5,566 nt of DNA from Pseudopedobacter sp. (GTDB lineage: Bacteria; Bacteroidota; Bacteroidia; Sphingobacteriales; Sphingobacteriaceae): NCBI GenBank assembly GCA_014378285.1, contig JACMNZ010000052.1, forward strand, positions 1-5,566. The letters are read 5' to 3'. Each line of letters begins with the position of its first letter. Position 1 is the stretch's first letter. Under the pieces are notes generated by a model. It had not been told where the DNA came from, did not search any database, and saw only the letters and a list, made by a program, of their open reading frames with translations. Shown here one piece after another: positions 4,745 to 5,566 of the stretch. Both the position numbers and the translations under genes were made by a program.

Positions 4745-5566
4745 TTTAAACGATAAGGGTTTTAGTGAAGACCCTTTAAACTTGATTAATAAGTTTAAAC
4801 CAATGGAGGCTAAAAGGAGTAAAGAAGATGTTTGGGCAGATCTTGAATTGATGCTTAATAAGCCATTGAGGAAAGGAGGAAATGTTTTTTATATGAGCAC
4901 TAGGAAATGGCAAATTGCAGCAAGCTTTATTTTTGCTTTGCTTTTTGCATCGGTACTGGGTAGTAAATTTTATAAAAAATCTGTAATTGCGTTACCGGGT
5001 AAACAAGGATTGGCAATTTTACCAGACGGTTCTGAAGTGCATCTAAATTCAATGTCAGAAATTTCTTATAACCCAATTTGGTGGAGAGTTAATAGAGAAG
5101 TTAATTTAAATGGAGAAGCTTTTTTTAAGGTAAAAAAAGGAAAGAAATTTACAGTTGTTTCAGGAATTGGTACCACCACTGTTGTTGGTACAAGTTTTAA
5201 TATTTTTGCTAGGAACAATCATTATGCGGTTACTTGTTTAACGGGAAAGGTAAAAGTGGTTTCTTTAAAAACCAAACAAGAAACTTTAATTACTCCCAAC
5301 CAGATGGTTAAGTTTTCGGATGAAGGTAATATCCAATTAAACCCAAACGTTAATGCTAAATTAGCGACTTATTGGAGCGTAGGAAAGTTTGTTTTTACTC
5401 AAGTTCCGTTAAATGAAGTTTTGTTTGAAATTGAATTGCGTTACGGTGTAAAAATAGAAAACATAAGTAATTCTAAAGAGTTATACACAGGAAGATTCGA
5501 TAAAGAAAACAATATAGAATTAGCCCTAAACCTAGTTTGCAAACCTTTTGGACTTGAATATAAAAA
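4737..5566 (+). CDS. FecR family anti-sigma factor, 3' end cut by the window
   Basis: 276 codons are visible from ATG 4737 with no stop before the window edge, so the gene is incomplete by edge, not broken. Residues 1-57 are the cytoplasmic part expected to bind the sigma factor. One membrane helix follows (about 58-76, WQIAASFIFALLFASVLG). The periplasmic FecR domain shows LPDGSEVHLNSMSEISYNP (95-113), REVNLNGEAFFKVKKGKKFTV (120-140), TTTVVGTSFNIFAR (146-159) and CLTGKVKVV (167-175). A DUF4974-like C-terminal domain begins near 217 (KFVFTQVPLNEVLFEIELRYGVKIE) and reaches YTGRFDKENNIELALNLVCKPFGLEY (250-275), which receives the signal from a TonB-dependent transporter. Typical members have about 310-390 residues, so perhaps only a few dozen residues are missing. 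The start is set by the 8-nt overlap with the sigma gene; an AGAAAGG lies 9 nt upstream. Confidence 0.92.
   Translation, partial: MGSLNDKGFSEDPLNLINKFKPMEAKRSKEDVWADLELMLNKPLRKGGNVFYMSTRKWQIAASFIFALLFASVLGSKFYKKSVIALPGKQGLAILPDGSEVHLNSMSEISYNPIWWRVNREVNLNGEAFFKVKKGKKFTVVSGIGTTTVVGTSFNIFARNNHYAVTCLTGKVKVVSLKTKQETLITPNQMVKFSDEGNIQLNPNVNAKLATYWSVGKFVFTQVPLNEVLFEIELRYGVKIENISNSKELYTGRFDKENNIELALNLVCKPFGLEYK

Overview
The window looks like a chromosomal segment from a Bacteroidota species, most likely in the Sphingobacteriaceae (Pedobacter-like). This rests on the AT-rich coding style, a -33/-7 promoter of the TTG-N19-TAnnTTTG type, the near absence of Shine-Dalgarno sequences, the family-specific look of the ribosomal proteins, and an ECF sigma factor followed directly by a single-pass FecR anti-sigma factor. 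The genus is an inference. All genes lie on the + strand.

The left half (1-2822) is a translation operon: rplM (L13), rpsI (S9), rpsB (S2) and tsf (EF-Ts). A well-formed promoter (27-56) precedes it. A perfect 14-nt palindrome sits almost exactly where transcription should start (61-74). rplM and rpsI are 17 nt apart and rpsI and rpsB 18 nt apart, so the three are surely co-transcribed. rpsB alone has a full AGGAGG Shine-Dalgarno. The 123-nt rpsB-tsf gap is GC-rich and holds two hairpins built from the same 7-nt arms. The second hairpin contains a false upstream ATG for tsf. A strong hairpin terminator (2884-2921) closes the operon.

The right half is metabolic and regulatory. nagA (3048-4142) encodes N-acetylglucosamine-6-phosphate deacetylase, with a repeat-rich, operator-like stretch just before its start codon. 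After a 113-nt gap come an ECF sigma factor (4256-4744, TTG start) and a FecR-type anti-sigma factor (4737 to the window edge, incomplete), overlapping by 8 nt. In Bacteroidota such pairs usually control a SusC/SusD-type outer-membrane uptake locus just downstream. Here that would lie beyond position 5566. The neighbouring nagA makes an amino-sugar or glycan substrate thinkable, but nothing in the window shows it.

No tRNA, rRNA, CRISPR array, transposase or phage gene was seen, and no wholly new gene system. The items most worth a second look are the paired hairpins between rpsB and tsf, the single strong Shine-Dalgarno at rpsB, and the palindrome at the 5' end of the rplM transcript.
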